A stretch of DNA of 64,000 nt. Source: Prinsepia uniflora (Eukaryota; Streptophyta; Magnoliopsida; Rosales; Rosaceae). The position numbers and the translations under genes were made by a program. Below the pieces are notes generated by a model, which searched no databases, was not told the origin of the DNA, and saw only the letters and a list, made by a program, of their open reading frames with translations. The DNA lies in contig CM064870.1 in NCBI GenBank assembly GCA_032719365.1, positions 44,672,194 through 44,736,193 of the forward strand, written 5' to 3'. Shown one piece after another: positions 44,118 to 56,143 of this stretch. Position 1 is the first letter of the stretch, and each line of letters begins with the position of its first letter.

Positions 44118-44504
44118 ATTGTAGCTAGAAAACCACATGACACAAATCCGGTATCCAAAAATTAAAGAAAAACGCAAGCTGATCTCATAAACCTTCTTCC
44201 GAAAAAATGGGCAAAAACTATAGGGCACTAGAAAGATTCTCAAGATGAAAAGGTTATGCGAGTACCACGGTAGGCACATAGAAGCTGCAGGGGCTACCTT
44301 GTGGGGTCGCAGCTAAATCCCACACAACTTGACATGCTAAAGGTTGGCATTGGAGGCATGGACTGGTTGGTAGAGTCTCCATTTACTTTTATCCTTCTTG
44401 CTATTGCAAATAGATTTTGCTTTTATACTTTTTTTGCTGATGTTTTTTCATAATAAAATATAGAATATTATATTTTTATATTTAAACTTTCTTTTTCATT
44501 TCAG
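44118..44504 (+). other. Spacer with a probable intron end
   Basis: Non-coding sequence between LTR C and the antisense gene. It ends in a T-rich tract and ctttttcatttcag (to 44504), a good plant 3' splice site immediately upstream of the readable coding remnant. The donor is not identified. Confidence 0.4.
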
Positions 44505-46288
44505 CTTGCATTTTCGAGAATTTCAGGAGTTTGGAGCATTTGTTGGTGCTGATTCAAGTGGCAAGATACTTCTTTTTGCAGGGCGATCATTTTGAGATGC
44601 GTGAAGGCACACTTTCGGAGAAATCCAGCAGACTTGAATTATGGGAACGTAGCAGCTCGCGCGATCTGAATCTGTTCAGCAGGAAAAATTCAAAGTTTGA
44701 TGGACTTGAAGGCTTGAAATTGTGGAAGATTCGCAACCAAATTGCCTTTTCAGATGACATATTTGTGGACCTTAGTGATAGAGGTTCTTCCGTGAAGGTT
44801 CTTTATCATGGGAAAAGTAAGAAATCAAACTTGGGATGATGGACCAAATTCCATCCCTTGATCATCAGCTGGGGTTTCAAGTTTTCGTTCTCAATGTTTT
44901 TGCGAAGATCATCAGTCCTGCTTAGCTGGATATTGAAGCCTATGATGAACACATCATATGTTTCAAGAAGCTCAATGAATTCTTCGGCTTGGAGCTCTTA
45001 AAAGATGAATTATGGTATTTCTACATTGTATCACGTGAGGCAGTCCCTGGCAGATGGCTTTATCAAGTTAAATATCAAGTGGAGTTATTTAAGAAAACGC
45101 CATTTGAGGACAAGACATAAATACTAATTCCATTGAAGTGGGAGGCTCTTGGGATCACAATTTATCTTATGGCTTGAGAATTGCTTCTTGCTTCCGCACT
45201 CGGGACAAGCTGCATGCTAATTTTGAAGGCAACCCTAATCTTAAGAAGATTGATAGGGCTCCAAATATTCCTACTTCATTTCATGAAATGAGCTAGCTAC
45301 TTAGTCCACCCAAGGATCTCAATGGTGGAAAGTCTTCTGATGGCTTGTTCAAGGAATGGTTGAGCGATCCATTACGTTTGAAGAGAGTTGTCAACTCGAA
45401 GAAGAAAAAGAGGGAAATCCTTGCTAACCCTTCAGAGAAGATGCTTCCTTCTAAAATGCCTTCCCAAGCTATCACTTCAGGATCATTCAGCAAGCGTCGA
45501 CTATCGGGCGATTCTACAAAGCGTGCAACTATAATTCCCAAGAAGCTGAAAGCTATTTCTACTTCTCTTGAAATGATAGAGGCCTTGAGGGACGAAGACT
45601 CTAAAATATTTGTGGAGGAAACAAGACCATTTCCAAGGATGGAATGGTGAAAGTTGCCCCCAATGTTGTGGAAGAACCTGTGAAATGTGTGTCACATGAG
45701 ACTTATGACAGGGGCATTAGAGACCTTAGAATTGCCAAAGCTAGAGCCCTTAAGCTAGTAGGAATACTTCGTGAGCACACTGGCCTTGAAAAAGAAAATA
45801 AGCTGATCAAGTCTGAGTGCATACATCTTGGAGATAGTCGAGATCATTCTAGACGGAACAACGAATTTTTGGCAGGGAGAATTAGCACTTTAGAAAGTAA
45901 GGTAGGTGAGTTAGAGACATGCTGAGAAGTTACTACTAGAGAGTGAATGTGATGTTGCTCTTAAGGAATCTGCTCTATTGCACAGACGTTTGCATGAATC
46001 AGAAGAGAAATTAGACTCTTGGAGACTGAGATCCTATCTTTGAAAGCCAAAAAACCTTTGATGTTATGCGCCCCTAGAACTTTGCTCCAAAATGAAGAAA
46101 ATTTGGAGTCAAGGTTGGATACGGAAAATGACAGTGGCATTACTTGCAAAGAGTTGGAGCCTAAATTTGACGATAATCCTGATATCGATGACTCATTGTT
46201 TGGTGACATCCTGCTCATTTCAGTTGAAGAATGGGCCGAGTTTCAGAAAACAATGGGCGTAGAAAGCTTACTTTCAGAGATGTCGTAG
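44505..46288 (+). pseudogene. Decayed antisense gene of the C2 right unit (same family as 8934-11560)
   Basis: Pieces in shifting frames: LKLWKIRNQIAFSDDIFVDL (44720), HPLIISWGFKFSFSMFLRR (44860), YDEHIICFKKLNEFFGLELL (44940), then WLYQVKYQVELFKKTPFEDKT (45055) and SGRWES. These line up in order with FWELYNVP, GVRLPLHAWLQEM, GQLNANGW...MAGL and WYQMECLQKTARGAF...GPWE of the element E gene. A Lys/Arg-rich linker (45345-45650) and a coiled coil (45680-45925 and 46019-46150) follow, then an acidic tail to 46288. It runs opposite to the gag of this unit. Several frameshifts and stops make it non-functional. Confidence 0.5.
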
Positions 46289-46679
46289 ATTACTTACTGA
46301 TGTTTATCATTGTATTTACATTCCATTATTGAATAATTGGTTTGAACAATTGATATGTGATTTGTCAACCGCTTTTCAAATAAGGAAATGAAAATAACGT
46401 TGATTCACAACTTTGAAATTCAAGAACTAAGTTACTTTTTTCACGACTTTGAAATTCACGAACTAAGTTATTTTTTCAAACATTATTATTCATTCGAATT
46501 AACTGCTAAACATGTTAGCTTTGTTCAATGCCCCCTGTTATAGCCATGGGCTTTCAACATTAGGGTTTAACTTACTTTGCCTCTAAGAAGAAGGTGAACT
46601 TTCTTGTGTTGTTACCTTCAAGGAAGGACTTTTGCTTCTTAAAAGAAGGCTTGATGTGTTTTTTTTAAACAAAAAACAT

Positions 46680-47000
46680 TAGATGCTTCCAAGAGGAAGG
46701 CTTGTGGTGCTTCTAGGAGGAAGTCTTAGATGCTTCACATACCAAAAGCCACGATACATCGCATGACGAAGGTTTAGATGCTTCATAGGATGAAGGCTTA
46801 GATGCTTCATAGGATGAAGGCTTAGATACTTCGTAAGGCGAATATTAAGATGCTTTGTAGGATGAAGGCTTAGATACTTTGCAGGGCGAAAGTTTAGATG
46901 TTTTGCATGGCGAAGTCTCGAACACTTCGTAGGGTGAAGGTTTAGATACTTCGTAGGATGAAGGATTAGATACTTCGCAGGACGAAGGCTTTTGATTCCT
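46680..47000 (+). repeat. 25-bp stem-loop minisatellite (C2 right unit)
   Basis: About eleven units such as cttcataggatgaaggctta and cttcgcaggacgaaggc. Arms pair as CTTCA/TGAAG or CTTCG/CGAAG depending on the unit. It is homologous in position and unit length to 41846-42147. Confidence 0.7.
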
Positions 47001-47571
47001 GAAAGAATTCTTGGTTGCTTCTTGAAGAAAGTCTTGAACTCTTTCGAGTGAATGGTTTGATGTGTTTTCTAATGGAAGGCTTTAGTACTTCCCATAGGAA
47101 AGCTTGTGGTGTTTCCCATAAGAAGACTTGGATTGCTTGAGTACTTCTCGAAAGAAGTCCTGAAAATTTTGTATGATGTACAAATGTGTTTGTATATATT
47201 CAGAACTATTTGAAAATCTTATTGATAATTCAAATACAAGGTACTTGAATTTAGAAGACACCATCAAAAACAAAATTGAAAGTTTCCTAGGCTTCTATGT
47301 CTCTTAAAGTTCAAATTGATATGTAGCTTGTGGAAAGTGATGGCAGGATTAATTCCGTTGACATATAGTTAGTTGGAGGTTTTCGTGCTCGTTCCGCCTT
47401 GATCTGGGGCATATGTAGCATTCTTCTCATCATCCCAGCATGCATGCCACTCTACCAAGGAGAGCCAACAATGCAAGACTTTTCTTCACAATATCTCAAA
47501 ATATATTAACGTAAGGTCTATTTCGATCTCTTTCTAATAGTAAAAATATGGTTGTCCTTCACTTTGATAGT

Positions 47572-48420
47572 TCAAAGTTGTGAATACTCCTTCACAAAAG
47601 AAAAAGGTAGCACTTCGAAAGAGGCAACGGATCTCCGTGGGGGGTGGTTGAACCATATCATGGCTTGGCCATGCAGAGAGGCTTGAAACACCTTGCACAT
47701 AAGTGTATCATTATGTCTATGTGGCGCCATGAATCCTCGATAATAGTCAATATGCTTCACCAGATCAGAGGCCCCCTTGAACTGATTAAAGTTCGGTATT
47801 GCAAACCGTTAAGGAAATGGTACTTCTTCGATGTCCCCCACGAAAGGTGAGGTTGAAGATGATTGGATTTGACGACGTAAATCATGTTCTAGATCACCAT
47901 CTCACAGAATGCCTCGAAGGCGTTGATCCAACATATTTTGAATATCATTAGCTTCCAATGTCTCTCGATAAAGTGTGGAGTCGTTTTGAGCCAAACGTTG
48001 GTGACCTCCTCGAACCTTAGTTTCCAAGTTCCAAGAGCGTGTGGGTGAGTACGTCTCCTCCTCCTCCTCCTCACTTCAATAGCTAGTGTGCCTCATTCTG
48101 CTATGAATGTCATGGGATATTACAGGTCACCTTCGACGTCTATACGAATGCTCAATTGGTGACAAAGCCCCAATGAATTTTTCAAGACTATTGTGTGATG
48201 ATTGTCTTAAATATTGTTGACTCATTACCTCATCAGTATGACTTTTCTCACCAGAATAACTTAGAGATCTATCATGAGACATTGTCCGGCATCAGACAAT
48301 TTCTTTTCCACGACGCATTGGAATGTTATCTTGCCTACTCTGGGGTGTAGTACGCCTCCCACTAGTTTTAGTTGATCCTCACTCTGCTAGAATTTGTTGT
48401 AGAAGTTTTGAATGCATCTT
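47572..48420 (-). pseudogene. Tat-type gag remnant of the C2 right unit
   Basis: The minus-strand frame 47760-47572 reads HIDYYRGFMAPHRHNDTLMCKVFQ and then HGQAMIWFNHPPRRSVASFE, the core of the retrotransposon gag domain (PF03732-like, Tat style). Immediately upstream another frame gives RFAIPNFNQFKGASD. The 48.0-48.4 kb part gives a coiled N-terminal region (KQVERLRNQVKMHSKLLQQ) with stops. This fixes the unit as minus sense. Confidence 0.6.
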
Positions 48421-48678
48421 TACTTGGTTTCTTAGCCTTTCAACTTGTTTGAACATATTGTCTTGAGGAAATAAGCGCTAAGGTGTGCCCGTATGACGCA
48501 TATCACATCTATGCCTCGTGCTCCGACGTTACTGGTTTATGTCATGATTTCCTCTAGTTTGATTTTGTTCTGGTGTTTTATGAAGACCATTCAGAAAACT
48601 CCGGAGATCTTCACTTGCATGGGGTTGATTCAAGGTTTTCTTGGAAGATTCTCCCACGAATTGCCCCATCTATTTACT

Positions 48679-51082
48679 TAGGCCTCAGCATTGGGTTGGA
48701 TCGGGCAAGCCCTGCCCAAATGTTTTGGGCTTGGTCTGGGCCGGGCTTATGTAAAATTTTGAAACATACCGGGCCGGGTTGGGCAGGCTTATCACATATA
48801 TAGAAGCCCAAGCAATTTGGCGGGGCGGGTTTTTAACGAGCTTATCGAGCCGGGCCCAAAAAACCCACTCGGGCTTAGCCCAGTTGGGCTTTCAAAATTA
48901 TAAAAAAAAAAAAAGGACAAATATGCAATTAAAAATAATATTATAAAGAAAATACTCGTGGGTGCAAAACGTGGCCTCGTTAAAACCTTACCTTCAAAAC
49001 CCTTTAGGGAAAAACTAAGGTAAGGAAAAAAAAGTACCACAAGCATCCTTCAAGTTCAAAATATACTTACTATACTATCAATTTAAATGATTCACGTCCA
49101 TATCAAAAATTATATTACAATTTATTATTGAATTATCTCACTATCACTGTCAACTACCTCAACATCACTATCTTCCACCTGTGATCCATTTGCACCCAAT
49201 CGATCAAAGGCAAAGTCAAGAATCTACAAATGGAAAAGAAAATCAATGAGGTTGCAATCCAAACGTTAAAGCATGCAGAAGTAATTATATATGTAAACTA
49301 TAACTCCCAAAAAAGATAGGAGAAAGAAAGATTATCAGCTTACCACTATGCTAAGGAACCGTGACTTACCACTATTCTAAAGAACCATGACACACAAAAG
49401 AAAGACAGAAAGGCATATACTACATTACTACCAATGAACAGTTCAAATTATTTTCATATTTTCAATTTCTTTCAAGAATGAAGCCATAAATTCCCAATTG
49501 ACCAACCTTATGAAAAAATAGAAACTCATATAATTTCAAGAATTAGAATACATTGAAACCTCGGAGAACAAGGAGCCAAAAATTGGGTCACATTTTGTCA
49601 TCAAAACTTCCCATGGATCCTAATACTCCAGATTCAACCAACAACTAAGAAAACCCAAATCAAAATCATTCTTCATCAGCTATTGTCTTCTTCTCACTCA
49701 CATAAATCCTATCAAGAAATGTCCTACTATCATTGTTCTTCACATGCCCTTGGGCACATAAAATACATAAAGGAACATTGAGCCAATAAGCAGTCGAAGA
49801 TTGTAACTTTGAAAGTTCACAATTGACAAACTTTTTGACCAACTTTTCCAATCTAAATCGAACATGAATCCAAACATTCATAATTAACCAACTTCTTGAC
49901 GAAATAAAAACTCATATCACTTCATAAAATAAAATACAGTAAAACCTTGTTGGAAAAGCAAGAAGTCGGATTCTTGGGCAACATTTTATCATCAAAACTT
50001 TCGTATAAGAAAAGTTCTATTGATCTTAAATAATCTAGACTCAACCAGCAAATAAGAAAACCCAAACCCAAACCCAAATCAAAATCAATCTTTATTCGTT
50101 CATTAGATGCTGTCTTCTTCCAATTAAGAAGTCAATCAGAAAGATTTATCATGCGTGAAAGTGCAAGGAACAAAAAATAAGTGGAAACTGAGAGAACAAG
50201 ATATAATAGAAGCTTTAAACCATTAAAACCATATCAAATCCATATAAAAACTAGATCAAATATTCAATCAACGGTAGAAGGAAGAAATCAAAGAAAGCAC
50301 AAAGATCTACATAAGGGTACTTGTGCATAGAGTTTTTAAGGAGTTGTGGCACTGCGACTTGCAGACGAGAGGGGTTGTGGCATTGCGACTGTGAGAGCTT
50401 CTCTGCAAAAGGGATTTTCAGATCAAGAGGAAATAGATGAAAAGAAGATGGTGAGGTGATAGTCGGAGGAATTTCGAACCATACTTACAAAATTTTCTGG
50501 AGAAATGGGGTGAATTTGCGATTGGACCATCTTCTCCTAGGAAAATCAGATCGCTTAACTGCGGTTTAACCTTGCTCTTGATCTTCCTTTTGGTATTAGA
50601 TTGAATGGGATGTGAAAGTAAGAGTGAAGGGAAGAATGAAGTTGAAAGATAAAAGAGATTATGTTGAGTGAGTGTGATGTTGGGTTTGTGAGATATTGAG
50701 ATATGAGATGTGAGTTTTGAACTTTGAGAGTTGGAAGCGAGAGAGAGAGAGAGGGAGAGAGATAATGCGGCTGGTCTTGAGTGAGGAGAATCAGAATGTG
50801 GAATATTGAGAGAGTTGAGACTTGAGTGAAATTTGTTTAAATAGGTGGACATTAGAGCTAGGGTTTGTATTGGATATTGGGCTTTCTAAATTAAATTAGG
50901 TTGGGGTTGGGGTTGGGATTTAGATTTGAGCTGAAATACTAGTATTAGAAATGAGTTGGGTATTAATTCTTAATTAATAAGTATTTTATATATTCGAACT
51001 TATGAGCCGAATTTAGACGGGTGGGTTGGGCTGAGCTTACCAGGTTTTATCGGGTTCGGGTCTATCGGGTTTGAACACTCTA
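48679..51082. mobile_element. Possible non-autonomous DNA element with GGGCC-rich ends
   Basis: Both ends of this 2.4-kb stretch have clusters of gggccgggc/gcccaacccg motifs (48690-48900 and 50995-51180), a style seen at plant hAT subterminal regions. The right side reads taacgggc-like and ends cgggtttgaacactcta, resembling a hAT terminus. I could not find matching terminal repeats or an 8-bp TSD, and there is no readable transposase. The interior is AT-rich with no supported gene. Confidence 0.25.
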
Positions 51083-51290
51083 AGCTCAAGTCTAGCCTGT
51101 TAACCTTCGAGCCGGGCTGGCCCACAACTCATAGTGGGTCGGGTCGGGTTTTTTGTCAACGGGCCTAATGAGTACCCACAAGTTCATGGACTTTTGGGCC
51201 AAAAAGTGAGGGTTAGTTCTGTGGTGATGTTGGATATGGATTGATGTGATGATTTGTGATGTGTGATGTATGTTGTTGTTATGCATGTTG

Positions 51291-51375
51291 GTATATATAT
51301 ATATATATATACATATGTGTGCGTGTGTGTGTGTGTGTATGTGCGCGCGTGTGTGTGTGCGCGCGCGTGTGTGTG
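51291..51375. repeat. TA / TG / CG alternating microsatellite
   Basis: About 85 bp of strict or near-strict purine-pyrimidine alternation: a TA run (51291-51311), then GT and GC blocks (to 51375). Such sequence is prone to cruciform or Z-DNA structure. Confidence 0.8.
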
Positions 51376-51666
51376 ACAGAGTTTTGTAAAATCATATTGA
51401 GTTTTATATATTGAGATTGGGTTTTGACTTATATTATTTGATATATGTATTTTTGAAGAATTTTATAATCATATCATAATTAATTTTGTACTATAAATTC
51501 TTTAACTAAATTAAAATAAAATGATATTCCTAATACTATAAAAATAATTACAAAAATATAAAATTTTAACGATAAATAAATTTAGGGCTGGGTATATGAA
51601 ACCGAAACCGAAATTATACAGTTCTGGATCAAACCATACTAACAAAAAATACCGAATGGTAAAACC

Positions 51667-54600
51667 TGACAGGACCGCCCCCGGAAGGGGCATCGATAAC
51701 CGTGCCCGGTCCTGCTCCCGTCTGGCAAATCGACTGAAATACCCAAGTTACCTTCAGTACGTGCCAGACCAGGGATAGCCACATGTGCTTACTCATGCCT
51801 CCGCCCCTCGTACAGCCTCGAACAACGCGCCACGACCTGGAGGGTCAATAAAAACCAAAAGGTGTGAGTGGACAAAAATAAATCAGTTTAGCAAAACAGT
51901 TACAACAAACGTTTTTACCCTCCGCGTAAAAACGAATGCATGCATACAAAAACCATTTCGCAATCGGTTAAGATTTTCCACATAAGAAAAACTGTGTATC
52001 AAATTTCCACATAAGGAAAAACTCGTATGAACCTCAAAATCATTTTTCCTTTCTCAACCATCGGGTCTTAGCCCGCAATCATAAACACCGGGCATCAGCC
52101 CAAAAACACGAATCAAAACCAAATGCACAACATGATCCAAAACCAACAACCATATACTGGGTCACTGCCCAACTCAACTGAAACATCAGAAATCATCAAT
52201 AAATCACAAGTCAATCATTTTGCTGGATATCAAGTGCGCCCGAGTCTTTAAACTCAAAATCATGTGCATAAACAGGCCTTCCCGGGATATCAACGAGTCT
52301 TTAAACTCAGAACATAATCAATAGGCCTCGGGGGTATTACAGTAACCGAGTCTTTAAACTCACGAGTCTTTAAACTCATTAAGGGCCCTCCCCCGTCATC
52401 AATTAACCGAGTCTTTAAACTCAAAACGTGCTCCAGCAATAGCACCCGGGTCTTTAAACCCAAAACAGTTTTTAACAGGTCTTTAAACCCCAAAACATAT
52501 CAATCACGACAACGTGGGATCCATCCCAAAATCACATTTTTCACAACGGGACCCATGGTCCGAATTTCCACGTTCATTTACCCCCAAATCATACTTTACA
52601 AACATGTTCAAATCATCATGAAACACGGGGCATGCAAAATCAGACCAAATGACTTTATTAAATCCTTTTTCATTCCCGAATTCGAATTCGCAACGATGAT
52701 CCCGTAAGCCGGCATCCGGAAGCATCATCCCGAACCCAAACCAAGAATCCACTTTAAATTTCCGAAAACCGAAACCTCGTTCGTTAAAATTTCCATTATG
52801 CCCCGAGCATCAAGCCCGAAACCACCTTTTTCAAAATCCATTTTAATTCCTTGAAATCACTTCATTTCTCAAATCTCATTATCAAAACATCAAGACCACA
52901 ATCATAATTACCAAAATCACAATCCAAGCAAAACATACTCAAAACCCACATTTAAAATCCTCAAAATCACAAGTCTCATTTTAATTCCCCAATTCAAACA
53001 TCAACAGTGATCAAATCACAATAACTCAAAATCTCGTAAAACGTGCAAATCCGGAACGTTCTCGAAAAACGTGTCAAAATCGTAAGTCACACTCGCAAAT
53101 CATAAACAACCTTCTTAAATCATTTTACACCCATTTCATATAACTTCTTCCATTAAACCATCATTAAGCATACGAGTGACCATAGTCTCGAAATACGTGG
53201 AATTTCTCAGGTATGGTCAAAATATGTATAAATACGAAAAACGAATACGTATAAATAAGAAAATCAAAATCAATCACCACTTATAATCATAAAATCATAG
53301 AAATAATTTATGCATGCATTAAATTTAGAAAGCAACGTCCACTCACACACCAATTTTAAGGCTCGGTTTCGCGCCGCACGCACGCCCGTAATTTCCGATA
53401 TTTTCCATAATTTCAAATCCTGTCCGAAAACATACTTTAGTGTCACTAAGGGCTTAGATAACAACATACTAATTTACCATAATTTTCCGGGAATTAATCG
53501 TTAATTACAAACGTAACATAAATCTTCGGACCCTCGGAATAACATCGAAACGGTTTCCGATAAATTCGATACCAACGTTAAAATGTTCGTTGCAATGTAT
53601 AGGACAAAAGTCATTTTGAACTCACCTTGAAAGATCGTCCCACGCGCCGTCACGCGCCTCCACAAGCGGCTGCGCGTGAGGCCACGCGCCAGCTACAGTA
53701 GTAGCTACAGTCATCGTCCTAACCCGGCCATCCTGCAATCCGGGTTGTTCGACCCGCGACATGACCCGTTTCGATCCCTGCGAATCTCAAGTTGTTTCCC
53801 TCAATTGTTTCAGTCTAGAGCATCCTCATAATCGTAATTACTGTTCTGTAACTTAAGTTTCCACAACCCTTACCTTAATCCGTCCATCCCAGCTCGATTT
53901 TCCGACGAACAACCGACCGCCGTTCATCACTGGAAATGCACCACTACTCATCGTTTTCTTCAATTGCTTCGCTCAGAAGCTTTGCAGGATCACCAAAAAC
54001 TGTTCTTCGACCTCAATTGCAAGCTCCAAACCGTCTAAGCCTTCCACCCCAACTGGAATCTCACCAGCTGAAGTCAAGAACCGCCTGGCCTCTACCCTTC
54101 ACCATTTCCTTCACTATTGATCCCGTTCGACTCGTCTGGACGTCAAGAAGATCAGACTCACCTCGGATTCCATCAATTTGCCGCCCAAAATCAAAACTGA
54201 TTTTGAGTTCGTAACTGGAATTTCTGGGCGGTTTCTGTGCTCCTAGGGTCCTTCTCCCAGTTTTTCCCTACCATTTAATCTCCGCTTCTCTCGTTCCCCC
54301 CCCCCCCCCCAACACACACATCACTCCTGAGACCGCTATTGTGGGGGTTGAAATGGAAATGATCCAACAGTCTCTGTTTTCCTCATTTCAAACGTCTCAG
54401 CGCCATTGCCCCCCGCACTGCACTCCAACCAGCACAACCGTGCTCTGCCTTCTGTCCCTGCTCCCACGTTAACTGCATAAACACACAGACCACAACAACG
54501 CTCCAATTCCAACCTCACCCGTGCACACTCAACCGCCTGCCCACTCTGTTTTTCTTACCTCAAAAACACCAGCCCGTGCACTGCCTCTCACCATTCCAGG

Positions 54601-55241
54601 CACAATTGCTTCCCACTCAGCCACATAAACAATTCCCTCAGTCCACTAGCACCCATCACGAGCAATTGGGCTCCATAAACAATTGCACGCTCAGACACCC
54701 ACGGCACGGCCGTGCAGGTTGTCTCCCACGGTTGTTTGAACAGTAACCGTCGTGCCGAATTACCTAAATGCCCTCAGGGTAATAATTACCAAAATGCCCC
54801 TCACCTTCTGTGACCCGTAACTTGGTCACCCGATGTCCGTTCCACGCGTGCCGCCTGTCGTTGTACTCGGGGCATCGAGACCATCCTAACGGTCCTTGGT
54901 CCTCGGCCATCGGACCCCCCGATCAAAAAGTCAACATTTTTCCTTATTTCGTCCAAATTACGGAAATGCCCCTGGACTTCCGAACGTCATAACTTTCACC
55001 ACGAACGTCGGAATCGAACATGCCACCCGTCTATGAACTCATGACGACCCAAACTACGTCACGGTCATCGGGCAAAGTCCATTTGACCGCCCGAATAAAA
55101 AGTCAACGTTTCACCCATGACTAGGGGCAAAACGGTCATTTTGCCACGCTCGTCCGATTCCACCCAACTAACCACCGATTAACCCTCATTAATCATTATT
55201 AGTTACTAACCTAATCCCAAATTCCGGGATGGGTCGTTTCA
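51667..55241 (-). repeat. Solo LTR A4, reversed
   Basis: It begins tgacaggaccgcccccgg and ends gatgggtcgtttca, with TSD aaacc at 51662-51666 and 55242-55246. It carries the type A core (53480-53620), a diverged 45-bp block near 55020-55065, a 15-C homopolymer (54296-54310) and a distinctive stem-loop array. At about 3.6 kb it is the longest LTR here. Confidence 0.92.
52240..52490 (-). repeat. Stem-loop array in solo LTR A4
   Basis: Seven units contain gagtctttaaactc or gggtctttaaaccc. The arm change GAGT/ACTC to GGGT/ACCC is compensatory. Spacing is irregular (16 to 60 bp). Confidence 0.7.
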
Positions 55242-56143
55242 AAACCGATGTAAAATTAGTGTGGTATCGAAACCGTACTGATTCAGTTCGGTACAATTTC
55301 AATATCGATGTTTTGAAAAATCTCCTGTACCAATACCAAATCGAATTAGAATTTCTCTTTTATTGTTGTAAAATAATTAAACCATTTCCTATTGGGTTTC
55401 ATTACCTACATTAGCTTTCCCGTTCTAGGTATTTCTTTGAGCTTTGGTGGTATGTATATATACATATAGATCTAGAGGTCGTATATTTTTCTGAAATAAT
55501 AATAATATCGAAATAAGGTTAATATGTTGATGGATCTCTTCCTAATTATCAATATGCATGTAGGTATCGAGACATGCAGTTGATGATCGTGATTTGAGCC
55601 ATTTGGCAGGGTTTACTCTCACGATTTGGTCTCTTTATTTATGTCTTTCAATTGTAGTCATTAAACTAATTAAGAAGACATCGATCATCTCCCTTATAAT
55701 GATTTGGATTTATTAATATCGTTTTTCCATGATTTTGGGTCATGCCTGTCATCCATGTAGTAGCTTTGATCAAAATTTTCCCTTGCTGGGCAACCCACAA
55801 CCAAGATTATACTGTTAACACTACCACAACTATATCAACCATGACATCATATAAATTTCTTTGGACCTTTGACAGGCATTATTTTAGTAGAGGAGAGGGT
55901 TGAAAATAATATTTGTGAAATGCAGATTGGTAGAGGAGAGGGTAAGGGTAGAAAATAATATTTCACAATTCCATAAAATTTTGGCTCAAAACTAAAACTA
56001 TACCAAACTTAATCGGTATGGTACAATCAGGTTTTTTTTCTTTCAAAATGTAGAATATCGAGCAGTACTAAACTGATTAAAATTAAATTCTACGATTCTA
56101 CCATCGACCAATATCGCATCATACCGAACTGCACCCAGCCCTA

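Larger units (their letters stand above)
51583..56143. mobile_element. Non-autonomous hAT-type element, split by a solo LTR
   Basis: Perfect 11-bp terminal inverted repeats tagggctgggt (51583-51593) and acccagcccta (56133-56143) are flanked by 8-bp sequences aataaatt and aataaaat (7 of 8 match), the TSD length of hAT elements. Without the inserted solo LTR the element is about 1 kb. Subterminal regions are rich in accgaa/ttcggt motifs, typical transposase-binding repeats. There is no transposase coding sequence. Confidence 0.75.

Noticed and set aside
50418..50852. 144-residue Ser-rich open frame on the minus strand
   Set aside because: Low complexity from a GA/TC-rich tract; no domain and no start context. 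At best a leader remnant of the GGGCC-ended element.
48679..51082. Complete hAT element with matched ends
   Set aside because: Candidate left end taggcctcag and right end acactcta do not pair well and the 8-bp flanks (tatttact, agctcaag) differ, so only a weak element call was kept.
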